A stretch of 64,000 nt of DNA from Pseudomonas lutea. GTDB taxonomy: Bacteria > Pseudomonadota > Gammaproteobacteria > Pseudomonadales > Pseudomonadaceae. Location of the stretch: contig NZ_JRMB01000005.1 in assembly GCF_000759445.1 (NCBI RefSeq), positions 1 to 64,000 on the forward strand, written 5' to 3'. Every line of letters begins with the position of its first letter. Positions within the stretch are counted from its first letter, which is position 1. The notes beneath the pieces are model-generated. The model searched no databases. It was not told where the DNA came from and was given only the letters and a program-made list of their open reading frames with translations. This document shows positions 52,307 to 61,283 of the stretch, piece by piece. A program made the position numbers and the translations under genes.

Positions 52307-55300
52307 TTACATATCAAAATCAGGTTCGGCTCTTTCCATGCCGCTTGGTGCCTGTGTCATTTGCTCAGACGCCACCACTCTCGAAGCCTCGACGGTTACT
52401 GCGAAGCCCTCAGGCGCGTACTCGGCAATATAGGCGCTGTACTGCTCGTTTTCCATCGCTCGTCCCATGGCCAGCGCAACGTTCTGCTGCTCAGGCTTAC
52501 CTTCCAGACGTTCAAAGGCCACCAGGTCTTTGCGAGCCAATTCACGCAAGGCTTCGTCGTTGCCAAACGCTTCATGCGTAGCGATATCCTCATGGCCTCG
52601 CTCCACATCGGCCAGCGTACCGCTGCGCACGATCTGATCGTATACATCCGGAGCAGCGTCAGCAGCGTACATCTCACGAACCTGACGAAGCTCTGAGGCT
52701 CTAGCCGCCACTTCGGGCGACAGCTGCTGCACTGGGCTGGCGGGAGCACTATTTCGTCCAAGATCCAGCGTAGCGGGTTGGCCGTTATGCGTGAAGTTGA
52801 GCGGCTCGGGCGCTGAAGCTGCTGGCTGCTCGATGACGGCTGCAGCTGGCTCAGCCGGGACCGGTTGACCTTGATAACGGCTGAGGTCGAGTTCGGCTGG
52901 CCGGCCGTTATGGGTGAAGCTCAACGGCTCGGGCGCTGAAGCTGCTGGCTGCTCGATGACGGCTGTAGCTGGCTCAGCGGGATCCGGTTGACCTTGATAA
53001 CGGCTGAGGTCGAGTTCGGCTGGCTGGCCGTTATGGGTGAAGTTCAACGGCTCGGGCGCTGAAGCTGCTGGTTGCTCGATGACGGTTACAGCTGGCTCAC
53101 CGGGAGCCGGTTGACCTGAATAACGGCTGAGGTCGAGTTCGGCTGGCTGGCCGTTATGAGTGAAGTTCAGCGGCTCGATACCTGCAGCTGGTTGCTCTAC
53201 AGCTGGAGCGGGCTGAACGGCATCCATGCGGGTCTGGAGCTGAGTCGGTGCATAGTTCTGGACATAGGTACGATAGGCTTCGTGCGTGGCAGCGAGGCGG
53301 CTCATATCAGAGACCAGCGCTGCCTCATGGTAGGCCTTGTCCGCGCCGTAGAACTCTTCCTGCCCACCTTGTGCGCTGGCCATGTATTGCGACGCCTCGA
53401 TGCCCACGGCAGCGACATTCCGGCTGTACTCGTCACTGCGCGGCTCAAGGTCGAAGTCTGCATGAAGGCGTGCTGCGGTACTGGCCGCATCGGTCCAGTC
53501 TGCAAACTGTGTTGGCTCCCTGTTAACAGCCGGTTGTTCCAGCTGCGCTTTTTCCTCAAGCGCTGTGACGAAGTCCGGGCGAATGAAACGAGTCACAGGT
53601 TCCTGTTCCACCTGGGCCTGCACTGGCATCGATTCAACCTGGGGCTCAGGCACTTGTCCAGCCACTGGCTGCTGAGTGGAGATGCCCCCGTCACGCTGAA
53701 CCATGAAGCGGGCAGCATCAACCGTAAGGCCAAACTCTGCAGGTCCGTGTTCATTCAGGTAATCGCTGTACACACCGTTGCCTTTGGTTTCGGCCATAGC
53801 CAGTGCCAACGGTACCTGCTCAGGCTTGCCTTGCAGGTAGGCGTAGGCATCAAGGTCCTCGCGTGCAATTTCTCGGATGCGATCGCTATCCAGGAACCCT
53901 GCCGCGATCTCCTCATGACGCGCCGTTGCATCGGAAACCATGTCCTGGTGCATGGCCACATCGGCCATCGAATAAGGTATGCCCTGATTGACCGCGTCCA
54001 GCTCGGCTACCCTGGACTCCAGCAGCGCCTTATCAACCGCCTGGTCAACAGGCAGGCTGCTATCCAGCTCGAGTGTAGGGACGGTGATGACATTGCCTGC
54101 GAGCGGTTCCAGACCCAGTTCCAGACGCTTGGCAGCCAAGGCCTGGTTGAGGCGCTCATCTGTGAAGGTAATGTCCATGTCACGCTCAGCAGCAACCTCT
54201 ATGAGTTGCTGCTTGAATTCCTTGCTACCGCTGATTTCGAGCGGATTACCGAAGCGCTCGGTAGCGTACATCAGCCCTACGCCTACCTCGTCTGGCTCAG
54301 TGGTTCGATTGAGTTCAACGCGGTCAGGATGGTTGACGAAAATCTGCTTGCCATGCTCTCTGTGGTTGAACGCCACTGTTCCATCAGCTTGGGGCCTTGC
54401 GCGCAAATCCGACAGCTTGATGCGTAGCTCGCGAGCTTCGCGTTCCTGGGCGTGAAGCTTTGCAACCAGTCGGGCACGCTTCATCGCCTCTGCGCCGTCA
54501 GGCAGCTGGTGAGGTGTGAAAGGACGCTGGCCACCGATTGTGTTCACGCCTTCTTCCATGGGTGCTACATGTTTCCGTTTCAGCTGATCAAGGATCTTCA
54601 TGCCTAGGGCCTCGCTCTTCGTTGCGAAATCATAAAAAAGAGTTGAATACGGGTACTTAACCCTGTTCTTTAAGCTGTTCTGCTCATCAATCCGTTGCTG
54701 TAGCGCTTCAACCTTTTGCAACTTCTCCAGTATAACAACTGAGCGAAAGTAATGCTTGTCAGCGCGACTTAAAGTCTGGTCCTGGGTGATATTTTTTCGA
54801 CGTGAAAAATATTCAGAGTTGATAGCTTTAAGGCCAAGCGAAAAACTGACTTTAATCTCGTTTTTCAGATCGTCATAAGTGCGAATATTCTGCGGATAGA
54901 TTTCTTGGCGAAAACGACGCCACTCCTCCAACAATATGACTTTGGAAAGGGGCTTCTCGGTAATGCCCGACTGCTGTTTTTCGTACAGCTCCAAGAGCAG
55001 GTTCGACGCTTCACCCCATTCAAGACCAACATGCCTGGTGAGGAAGTCAGAAACGTTGTAATTGTATTTGCCTGCCCTGATGCGAACGCTGCCGTCTTTG
55101 GCCTTGCTGACCGGGTGCAGAGCCGGGTCAACGCCGAATTTGAGCTGGGCATAGGCAAGGAGATGCTGTGCATCGAGATGGGTGCGGATCTCCTTGAACC
55201 GATCAAGGTCATTGGCTTGCAGCTGCCTGTCTGCCTCAGCGTGCAGGAGGGAGGTGAGCACGCAGGACTGGGGATCACTGATCAGGTCTGGGACTACCCT

Positions 55301-56590
55301 TCCCGCGCGGCTTTCTCGGCTGCCTCCGCCTCCAGCATATAGAGCACCTCGCAATCGAATATCTTGGTCGGCCTCCACGTCGTGTACGTCATCTGCTTCA
55401 TCACCAAGCAAAAACAGTCCAACTGATCCGCTCCCCTTTGCTGCGAAGTGATCCACATTGCCTTCGGACAACTCGTGCAAATGACCTGCCTGGGCCGGTC
55501 CTTCTCGTCCAAATTCAAAATGACCTGAGCCGTAATCTCCCGTTCCGAGACCGGGTATTTCGTTTGAGTACTCATGGCTTTCTGGTTGTCGTTGGGGTCT
55601 GTATTTTTCGCCATAGCTGCGCTCCCTCTCATCGAGATAGGTTCTTCGATCAGGCAAGGACAAGTCTCTGTAGTGAGACTTTACCTTGGCCGAGGCGTTA
55701 CTGATGTATTTGACTTCCCGACTTTGAATGGTTTGCCAGGTTTCAAGTCGGGTCTTTACTTGAGCATCACTGACAGGATCGAGCACCAGGGCGCGATTTT
55801 CCAGATAGGCCTGGTTGAAAATGTTGGCTTTAAGATTGGTGAATTTTTTATCATCACCCACACGAACTGCAAGGTACTCGTTTTCCTTACCTGCGTTGCG
55901 CACCTTGACTTCGCCGTACTCGGAAACCAGATCCTTGAATACCTCAAATGAGCGAATGTCACGGGAAATAATCGCAGAATGGATAGCCCGCTTTACCTTC
56001 CCGTTCTTTGTGACAAACTCGGTCGCCTTATAACGATCCAGTGCGGCGGCATAATGATCAGCACCTATTCGCGGGCTGAGCCTGGGCGATGAAAGTCCGT
56101 TATCACGATTAAGCTTTTCCTGAATGGCATCAAGGTACTTAACGCTCACTTCATGCATTCCGACTGGATTCAGGAATTTGCCTGTCAGTACATTCTTCTT
56201 GGGGATGACAATATGAACGTGCGGGTAACGAGGCTCCATCGCCTGCGTTTTATGATTGTACGACTGTTTTACCTTTGGCCAGTGAATCTCAGCGTAAATG
56301 TTGTATTCGTCATCGCCATATGCCGCCATGAGCAGTTGACGGTATTCACCGAAAACCTTTTTTATGTCGTCTTCTTGAACATCAGGCTCGTTGAATGACA
56401 TGGATATGTGAAGGTAGCGATCCTGATTCTGATCAGGAATAGAATCAATAACCGCCTGGGTGACCATTAGATCACCCTCAACGGGAACACGCCGATCAAG
56501 TTCGTCGCGCGACAAATGGCGGTCTACCTTGCGACCCTCTTCAAGGTATTCCTTTATGCCTTTGTTTCCGCCTCCGTAGCGAATGATCAA
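52307..56590 (-). CDS. Large relaxase with LPD7 domain and repeat tail
   Basis: 1427 residues. The N-terminal relaxase domain has candidate catalytic Tyr5/Tyr15 (MIIRYGGGNKGIKEYLEEG), RYLHISMSF, and the metal-binding set EIHWP plus RYPHVHIVIPKKN (His103, His124, His126), fitting MOBP-type relaxases. About 735-830 (GTVAFNHREHGKQIFVN...ISGSKEFKQQLIEVAAERDM) looks like LPD7. Four 41-residue repeats (EPLNFTHNGQPAELDLSRY) precede the end, and two related modules (ARxDLxAxxxLxGKPEQ) flank them. The C-terminus is EPDFDM. It nicks oriT and pilots the strand through the channel. Confidence 0.9.
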   Translation of the reverse strand: MIIRYGGGNKGIKEYLEEGRKVDRHLSRDELDRRVPVEGDLMVTQAVIDSIPDQNQDRYLHISMSFNEPDVQEDDIKKVFGEYRQLLMAAYGDDEYNIYAEIHWPKVKQSYNHKTQAMEPRYPHVHIVIPKKNVLTGKFLNPVGMHEVSVKYLDAIQEKLNRDNGLSSPRLSPRIGADHYAAALDRYKATEFVTKNGKVKRAIHSAIISRDIRSFEVFKDLVSEYGEVKVRNAGKENEYLAVRVGDDKKFTNLKANIFNQAYLENRALVLDPVSDAQVKTRLETWQTIQSREVKYISNASAKVKSHYRDLSLPDRRTYLDERERSYGEKYRPQRQPESHEYSNEIPGLGTGDYGSGHFEFGREGPAQAGHLHELSEGNVDHFAAKGSGSVGLFLLGDEADDVHDVEADQDIRLRGALYAGGGGSRESRAGRVVPDLISDPQSCVLTSLLHAEADRQLQANDLDRFKEIRTHLDAQHLLAYAQLKFGVDPALHPVSKAKDGSVRIRAGKYNYNVSDFLTRHVGLEWGEASNLLLELYEKQQSGITEKPLSKVILLEEWRRFRQEIYPQNIRTYDDLKNEIKVSFSLGLKAINSEYFSRRKNITQDQTLSRADKHYFRSVVILEKLQKVEALQQRIDEQNSLKNRVKYPYSTLFYDFATKSEALGMKILDQLKRKHVAPMEEGVNTIGGQRPFTPHQLPDGAEAMKRARLVAKLHAQEREARELRIKLSDLRARPQADGTVAFNHREHGKQIFVNHPDRVELNRTTEPDEVGVGLMYATERFGNPLEISGSKEFKQQLIEVAAERDMDITFTDERLNQALAAKRLELGLEPLAGNVITVPTLELDSSLPVDQAVDKALLESRVAELDAVNQGIPYSMADVAMHQDMVSDATARHEEIAAGFLDSDRIREIAREDLDAYAYLQGKPEQVPLALAMAETKGNGVYSDYLNEHGPAEFGLTVDAARFMVQRDGGISTQQPVAGQVPEPQVESMPVQAQVEQEPVTRFIRPDFVTALEEKAQLEQPAVNREPTQFADWTDAASTAARLHADFDLEPRSDEYSRNVAAVGIEASQYMASAQGGQEEFYGADKAYHEAALVSDMSRLAATHEAYRTYVQNYAPTQLQTRMDAVQPAPAVEQPAAGIEPLNFTHNGQPAELDLSRYSGQPAPGEPAVTVIEQPAASAPEPLNFTHNGQPAELDLSRYQGQPDPAEPATAVIEQPAASAPEPLSFTHNGRPAELDLSRYQGQPVPAEPAAAVIEQPAASAPEPLNFTHNGQPATLDLGRNSAPASPVQQLSPEVAARASELRQVREMYAADAAPDVYDQIVRSGTLADVERGHEDIATHEAFGNDEALRELARKDLVAFERLEGKPEQQNVALAMGRAMENEQYSAYIAEYAPEGFAVTVEASRVVASEQMTQAPSGMERAEPDFDM
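52755..53200. repeat. Four 123-bp tandem repeats inside the relaxase gene
   Basis: Units start about every 123 bp (near 52784, 52907, 53030 and 53153) and encode copies of EPLNFTHNGQPAELDLSRY plus a Pro/Ala linker. High identity makes copy-number change by recombination or assembly collapse possible. Confidence 0.85.
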
Positions 56591-56594
56591 ACCG

Positions 56595-57023
56595 CTACTC
56601 CTTTCGGCCCAGCTTCGAGAGCAGCATGAGACGAATGCTATTGAGTGTGTTCAAACCGGTAGCATATTGCTGATGCGTGACTTTACCCACTTTTTCCGCG
56701 CCATTAAGCAGGCGCGCAAGTTGGTTGATGTTGTTCGAAATCTTGTTAACCAGATGCAGATACTTGTTATAATCTTCTGTGTGTATTTTCTTTTCGGTCA
56801 ATATCACTTTGGACCTGTTATCGGTAAATAACTGACGAAAAAACGCCGACCGGCCCACGCCGCTTTTTTCAACCGCCTCGCGGTAGGGTTCATAAGCCGA
56901 TTCGGACAATCTGAAAGAGATGACAATTGATTTCTCTTTGGACGCTGCGGCGGTTGATGGTTGCTTCGCCCTGGAACTGCTCTGCGCCTCGGGCACTGCT
57001 GGACTCTGCTTGTCGCGTTTCAT
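56595..57023 (-). CDS. MobC-like relaxosome accessory protein
   Basis: 142 residues. A basic disordered N-terminus is followed by an RHH-type domain (IVISFRLSESAYEPYREAVEKSGVGRSAFFRQLF) and the MobC segment NKISNNINQLARLLNGAEKVGKVTHQQYATGLNTLNSIR. It binds oriT and helps the relaxase. Its stop is four bases before the relaxase start. Confidence 0.88.
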   Translation of the reverse strand: MKRDKQSPAVPEAQSSSRAKQPSTAAASKEKSIVISFRLSESAYEPYREAVEKSGVGRSAFFRQLFTDNRSKVILTEKKIHTEDYNKYLHLVNKISNNINQLARLLNGAEKVGKVTHQQYATGLNTLNSIRLMLLSKLGRKE

Positions 57024-57109
57024 CCTGAAGACTCGTAGAGGCTGCTTAGATTAACCTAATGGACTTGTAGAGGCCGATTAGGGGTTTCAAAGGGGCATCC
57101 CCTTTGGTA

Positions 57110-57165
57110 CGCGGATTATACACCCTGGTCGGAGACCATGTGTATACATCCTTAGCGTGCCTGTG
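57110..57165. other. Candidate oriT with inverted repeat and nic-like site
   Basis: An imperfect inverted repeat of about 17-bp arms (GGATTATACAC...TGGTC with GACCA...GTGTATACATCC, 57113-57151, loop GGA) overlaps ATCCTTAGCG, which resembles the ATCCTG nic region of MOBP relaxases. A second hairpin (CAAAGGGG-CAT-CCCCTTTG) is near 57088-57106. It lies between the divergent mobC and stbA genes, the expected place. Confidence 0.6.
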
Positions 57166-57204
57166 ATGTAGATCAGATTCGCAGGCCGCTCGGCATGCAA
57201 GTCC

Positions 57205-57319
57205 TAGTCAGCTATTTGTCAGGACTTAGTCATCTAATTGTCAGGAATACGGCCGGAAAAATACTGGTTGTCAGGTATCTGTCAGCTATTTGTCAGGGAT
57301 TAGCCATGTCTTTGTCAGG
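57205..57319. promoter_or_regulatory. Phased TTGTCAGG direct repeats (stbDR-like)
   Basis: TTGTCAGG-like units start at 57205, 57216, 57227 and 57238, then 57268, 57279, 57290, a degenerate 57301, and 57312. All within a set are exactly 11 bp apart. R388 has two sets of 9-bp repeats with 11-bp spacing bound by StbA beside oriT, so this is very likely the StbA binding region and operator. Confidence 0.8.
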
Positions 57320-57333
57320 CTTAAGCTTGACGG

Positions 57334-57798
57334 ATGGATGGTGCACGAATATTCTTCGTTACAGCTAAAATTGAGGACACCAAATTGGTATTGCAGAGGA
57401 TCACTGAGCATGCACAGCAGATCTCGGGCTTTGAAGCGCTGCCAGTGACAGCGCAAGTATCGATGCTCTATGATCTGATTGCAGAAGCACAAAACCATAG
57501 CGTACCTTTGAAAATGATATGTGAAGCGATGAATGACGCTGGTTCTACATGCAGTGTTCGCTATCTAAGAGAAGCTTTATTTACCGTTAGAAAACGACAC
57601 AAAGACCACGTAGGCGAACCTCGTCCAGTACAGAAAACTGCTGAGAGCAAAGCCACGGCACACACGCCGTCGAAGCCTGTAGAAACGGATAATGAAGGGA
57701 GTTTGGGTCTGACGCCCAAACAACAGAGGGAAGCAAAGGCCAGGTCATACATGGTCAATGACAACCCTCTATTGAATCAGTTGAAGGCCAAGGAATAA
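57334..57798 (+). CDS. stbA: StbA-like plasmid stability DNA-binding protein
   Basis: 154 residues. An N-terminal helical domain (LPVTAQVSMLYDLIAEAQNHSVPLKMICEAMNDAGSTCSVRYLREALFTVRKR) resembles the StbA DNA-binding fold, followed by a disordered tail and a conserved-looking end (LTPKQQREAKARSYMVNDNPLLNQL). The phased repeats end 14 bases upstream. In R388 StbA keeps the plasmid distributed in the cell and restrains conjugation. No clear ribosome-binding site before this ATG, so the start is uncertain. Confidence 0.72.
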   Translation: MDGARIFFVTAKIEDTKLVLQRITEHAQQISGFEALPVTAQVSMLYDLIAEAQNHSVPLKMICEAMNDAGSTCSVRYLREALFTVRKRHKDHVGEPRPVQKTAESKATAHTPSKPVETDNEGSLGLTPKQQREAKARSYMVNDNPLLNQLKAKE

Positions 57799-57803
57799 CG
57801 TCG

Positions 57804-58505
57804 ATGCTAACAGTTGTAATGAACAATTCGGGTAATAGTGGAAAATCAACTGTATCTGATAACGTACTGGAACCGCGAATGGACAATGCGAAAGTTATTC
57901 GCATTGAATCCATCAATTCGCATGACGGCAACGCCGATGAAAACATGACCGGCAAACAATACGGCGATATTGTCAATGGCATCGTCATTTACGATAACGC
58001 AATCATTGACGTTGGATCTTCCAACGTTGAAGTATGGCAACGTCTCATGCGCCAGTACAAAGGGTCGCATGAAATCTGGGATTACTATGTTATCCCGGTC
58101 GTGCCCAGCAACAAACAAATGGTAGATACCATCGCGACAATCGAGTCGTTGAGCGAAATGGGTGTACCTGCTGAAAAAATCAGACTCATTTTTAACAAGG
58201 TTGAGAGTGAAGACGTCGACCTGGAAAAAGCGTTCATCCCTATTTTTGCCTATTACAATGCCGAGAAAACTTTCACACTGAACAAAAACGCGGTTGTCTA
58301 TGACCATGAGTTTTTCGGCCGTGCCCGTGACGAGGGCATGAGTATTCGAGACATTCTGCAAGATGAAACCAACTTCAATGAAATGATCAAGAACGCCGAG
58401 ACTCCAGCCGACAAAGTTAATTGGTCGCGCAAGCGTGCGCTAAAATACCTCGCTGTGGATATGAACGAAAAGCTTGATGTCGCCTTTAAAGCACTCTTTG
58501 AGTAA
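57804..58505 (+). CDS. stbB: StbB-like ATPase
   Basis: 233 residues. A deviant Walker motif NNSGNSGKST at the N-terminus and NAIIDVGSSN in the Walker B area match StbB of R388, a ParA-like ATPase needed for conjugation in balance with StbA. AAGGA precedes the ATG. Five bases after stbA. Confidence 0.85.
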   Translation: MLTVVMNNSGNSGKSTVSDNVLEPRMDNAKVIRIESINSHDGNADENMTGKQYGDIVNGIVIYDNAIIDVGSSNVEVWQRLMRQYKGSHEIWDYYVIPVVPSNKQMVDTIATIESLSEMGVPAEKIRLIFNKVESEDVDLEKAFIPIFAYYNAEKTFTLNKNAVVYDHEFFGRARDEGMSIRDILQDETNFNEMIKNAETPADKVNWSRKRALKYLAVDMNEKLDVAFKALFE

Positions 58506-59065
58506 TGACGATGAGCACAAGTGTTGATTTACTGAAGGACGCCATCATTGCCGAAGTCGCCTCGGATGTATTGAAGATCAGGGATGATCTCCAGCTTATC
58601 GGGCCATTGGTCACACAGTTGAAAGATTCCTTTCCTGGCCATTTCGACGCATTACAAGCAGGCCTTGTTGAAACACTCGATCAAATCAATGAGGGCATCA
58701 AGGAGGCAGGAGGCGAGCGAATAGATTTTGTTCGTGGTCAGCTCCACGTTTTCATTGAACAGGCTATTGACAAGGCCTTTCAATCAAATTCGGAAAAAGT
58801 CGAGAAACTGACGCAGGCTTTTGCCGAGCAAAACAACGCTGCCGCGATGAACCTGCGCAATCAGTTTGATGAAGTGTCGAATGGTATGAAGGCTATTCGG
58901 GTCGAAATGGCTCGTATGAAATTCCCCACCTGGGCGAAGGTGGCCATTCCCCTGGCTTTTGTTTTTGCGATAGGCTGTACGGCGGTAGCGACTTACCAGT
59001 TTGCCTCATACAAGGAAGCTGTCTACATGAAAGCGTTTGTTGAGTATTCAAAGGCGAAAAAATAG
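58505..59065 (+). CDS. stbC: StbC-like membrane protein
   Basis: 186 residues: helical coiled-coil-rich body (QLIGPLVTQLKDSFPGHFDALQAGLVETLDQINEGIKEAGG...VEKLTQAFAEQNNAAAMNLRNQ) and one C-terminal TM helix (WAKVAIPLAFVFAIGCTAVATYQFA). Start overlaps the stbB stop. Position and layout fit StbC; its function is unknown. Confidence 0.75.
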   Translation: MTMSTSVDLLKDAIIAEVASDVLKIRDDLQLIGPLVTQLKDSFPGHFDALQAGLVETLDQINEGIKEAGGERIDFVRGQLHVFIEQAIDKAFQSNSEKVEKLTQAFAEQNNAAAMNLRNQFDEVSNGMKAIRVEMARMKFPTWAKVAIPLAFVFAIGCTAVATYQFASYKEAVYMKAFVEYSKAKK

Positions 59066-59074
59066 GGACTAATC

Positions 59075-59374
59075 ATGAAAGCTATTCTTACAGCATCTGT
59101 GTTGGCCATGAGCTTGATTTCACTGAATGCCAGTGCTGCTGACCCGTGCAAGGCAGTGCTCTGCCTTGCTGGTGAAGTCATGGGCCAGGGCGGTGGTTCT
59201 GAATGCAGTGACACCATTCAGGAATATTTTGGTATTCAGGTCTGGAAGAAGGGAAAATTCAAACCCTCTGATACGGCGAAACAGCGCGCAGGTTTCCTGA
59301 ATGGCTGCCCTGCCGATGATGGTGGCTTCAAGAAAAAGATTGGCGACAAGTTTGGTAAAGTGCTGAGCCTTTGA
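59075..59374 (+). CDS. TrbM/KikA-like periplasmic conjugation protein
   Basis: 99 residues with a signal peptide ending ASA, then DPCKAVLCLAGEVMGQGGGSECSDTIQEYFGIQVWKKGKF...RAGFLNGCPAD, with four Cys, the TrbM/KikA signature. It is needed for or modulates conjugation in IncP/IncN plasmids. A terminator follows 12 bases after the stop. Confidence 0.85.
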   Translation: MKAILTASVLAMSLISLNASAADPCKAVLCLAGEVMGQGGGSECSDTIQEYFGIQVWKKGKFKPSDTAKQRAGFLNGCPADDGGFKKKIGDKFGKVLSL

Positions 59375-59386
59375 GGCAAGCTCTCC

Positions 59387-59411
59387 AAAAACCCGCTCTG
59401 CGGGTTTTTTT
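59387..59411 (+). terminator. Terminator of the stb operon
   Basis: AAAAACCCGC-TCT-GCGGGTTTTTTT. Confidence 0.92.
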
Positions 59412-59454
59412 CTCCCTCTCCCTCTCCCTCTCCCTCTCCCTCTCCCTCTCCCTC
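59412..59454. repeat. Hexanucleotide repeat (CTCCCT)x7
   Basis: Seven perfect CTCCCT units plus one base, directly after the terminator. Non-coding; prone to slippage. Confidence 0.97.
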
Positions 59455-59745
59455 GATAAGGTCGTTCTTGGGCCGCCTCATTTCCGATTTCTATCGCCGA
59501 TTCAGGGTTCTGTAGAACCCAGCTGGACCAGCCGTGTGAACCAGCAACATCTCGCGTTGAAAAAAGGCCTCGTAAAACGCCCTGTGAGCGGTTTCACCAC
59601 CAACGCCACGGATTGGATCCCTTAGACCTGTAAAAGCGCGCAGGCGCGCTCTGAGCTCGCTGAATTGGTCCTTACATCGCAGGAAGCCCCCCCCGTTTCT
59701 GACAGCTCGCTTTTAGGTCGCTATTCAACAAAGTTCTACTGCAGT
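59455..59745. other. Intergenic region
   Basis: About 290 bp without a convincing gene between the hexanucleotide repeat and repeat B. Confidence 0.5.
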
Positions 59746-59880
59746 CCAGCGCGCACACGCGCCCGGTTGAGCGGGCAGCCGGTTTACCGGCTGGGCGCGA
59801 TTTATCCGGGTCTTAGCGCCCCGGAGGGGTCGAGGCTGTGCCGAGAGTGCGGGCGGGACGCCCGGGCCGCTTAGACGGAC
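59746..59880. repeat. Dispersed repeat B, copy 2
   Basis: Matches 27701-27835 with differences. It lies about 430 bp before the Rep_3 iterons and contains the hairpin GCCGG...CCGGC. Confidence 0.8.
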
Positions 59881-60309
59881 TGTTTCACAGATCTCGAGGT
59901 ACGTGCCCCCGGCAGGGTGTGCTTTTATGCAATTTGTTCTTTGGCTTTGCTTTGATCGATGTCCGTGCAGTCACTGATTTGTTTGGCATGTTTGTTAATT
60001 GCAGGCAACGCTCAAAGTTAAGAGGCCGAAGGCTAGCTGCTTTCGATGGGCAGGACGCCCATCCCAGGCCGCCGTAGGCGGGGCGTAGCCAGGATGGCGG
60101 AGGGCAGGCGGCGTTGGAAAGGCAAATTTGGTGCTAGGCCCGCTTGTTGCCGGGAGTCACACGCTCTGTTTTCGTTTTTAAAAGATTTTTATTTTCTTAC
60201 CTGTTTTAAACCTGTTTTAGAGCCAATTTCGGTACTTTGGATAAGAAGGCTAACCTATTGTTTTTACTGGGCTTTCCTGTGCTTGTTTTTGGGGATGAAT
60301 TTGCTTGAT
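59881..60309. other. GC-to-AT transition region before the origin
   Basis: About 430 bp. GC-rich up to 60120, then an AT-rich stretch (60170-60300) that could be the unwinding element of the origin. No gene. Confidence 0.4.
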
Positions 60310-60393
60310 GGGGAGAGATTCCGGCTATTGGGGGAGAGATTCCGGCTAAAGAGGGAGAAATTCCGGCTATGCGAAGGGGGAGAGATTCCGGCT
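60310..60393. other. Rep_3 origin iterons (4 copies)
   Basis: Four iterons of the GGGGAGAGATTCCGGCTAT type at 60310-60328, 60330-60348, 60352-60370 and 60377-60393, about 22 bp apart (two helix turns). This is the core initiator-binding site of the origin. Confidence 0.9.
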
Positions 60394-60415
60394 GTAATAC
60401 CCTGCTTTTTCTATG

Positions 60416-60458
60416 TTACCCACAGCATATAAACAGCTTAATAACATGTTTATGCACA
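60416..60458. other. DnaA boxes at the origin
   Basis: TTATGCACA (60450-60458) fits the TTATNCACA consensus exactly; TTACCCACA (60416-60424) has one mismatch. They lie between the iterons and the rep gene. Confidence 0.75.
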
Positions 60459-60533
60459 GGTAAAAAAGTGGAGCGCCATTGACACTCTCTCCCCCGCAGC
60501 CATAATCGAACTCCATGCAGGGAGGTAGTCGCG

Positions 60534-61232
60534 GTGGCGGGTCTGGAGAAATTCAAGGTATCTCAATCAAATAGCCTCATTGAGGCTTCGTATACGCTGA
60601 CCCTCAACGAAAAGCGTCTGATCCTGTGCGCTGCATCCATGATCGATTCGCGAAACGAGCATCCCGAAGGGCCAGCAGGCTTTCTGGTTGTCCGCGCGGA
60701 GGAATTTTCGAACCTGTTTGGTATAGAAACCCGTCACGCCTACGGCATTCTTGCTGAGGCAGTCGACAAGCTCTGGACCCGTGAAATCAAATCCGTCGAT
60801 TCAGGGGATATGCGGTGGATCTATCACCGCAAATATCTTGAAGGTCAGGGCTGCGTGCAGATAGGGTTCTCTCCCACGGTCTTGCCTCAGATGACCATGC
60901 TGAACCGAGAATTCACGTCCTACCAACTCAAGCACATAGGCAATCTTGGCAGCTTCTACTCCATTCGCATGTACGAGCTGGCAGCCCAGATGGTCAACTT
61001 GCGCCATGGCCGGCGCTACATTGATTTACAACGGTTACGACAGATCCTGGACCTGGGCGAAAAATACGCGAACAACAAGGATTTGCGTAAATGGGTCCTG
61101 GACCCTGCAATCAACGATATTAACGCCCATACAAACCTGCGCATGAAGCTGCTGCCCATACGGGAAGGCCGCAAGATTGCAGGGTTTGATTGCGTGGTGG
61201 TGCGGGACGACCAGATGTCTCTGGTCATTTAA
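60534..61232 (+). CDS. Rep_3-family replication initiator
   Basis: 232 residues, GTG start with GGGAGG upstream. Two winged-helix domains typical of Rep_3 initiators: LIEASYTLTLNEKRLILCAASMID at the N-terminus and LGSFYSIRMYELAAQMVNLRHGRRYIDLQRLRQILDLGEKY in the second. It binds the iterons to open the origin and handcuffs origins to limit copy number. One iteron lies just after the stop codon and a second array lies about 2.3 kb on through the circle. Confidence 0.95.
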   Translation: MAGLEKFKVSQSNSLIEASYTLTLNEKRLILCAASMIDSRNEHPEGPAGFLVVRAEEFSNLFGIETRHAYGILAEAVDKLWTREIKSVDSGDMRWIYHRKYLEGQGCVQIGFSPTVLPQMTMLNREFTSYQLKHIGNLGSFYSIRMYELAAQMVNLRHGRRYIDLQRLRQILDLGEKYANNKDLRKWVLDPAINDINAHTNLRMKLLPIREGRKIAGFDCVVVRDDQMSLVI

Positions 61233-61233
61233 G

Positions 61234-61252
61234 GTGGAGAGATTCCGGCTAT
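61234..61252. other. Single iteron after rep
   Basis: GGTGGAGAGATTCCGGCTAT, one base after the rep stop and 32 bases before the next gene; it could regulate that gene through Rep. Confidence 0.8.
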
Positions 61253-61283
61253 AGCCCCCACGCGATGGTGGGTGTTCTTACTC

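Noticed and set aside
53156-54427. 423-codon plus-strand frame inside the relaxase gene
   Set aside because: It is the antisense of a clear relaxase with repeat structure, and its composition is unlike a protein-coding gene.
59236-59481. Minus-strand frame coding a Gly-Glu repeat
   Set aside because: It is only the reverse reading of the CTCCCT repeat and the TrbM-like gene end.
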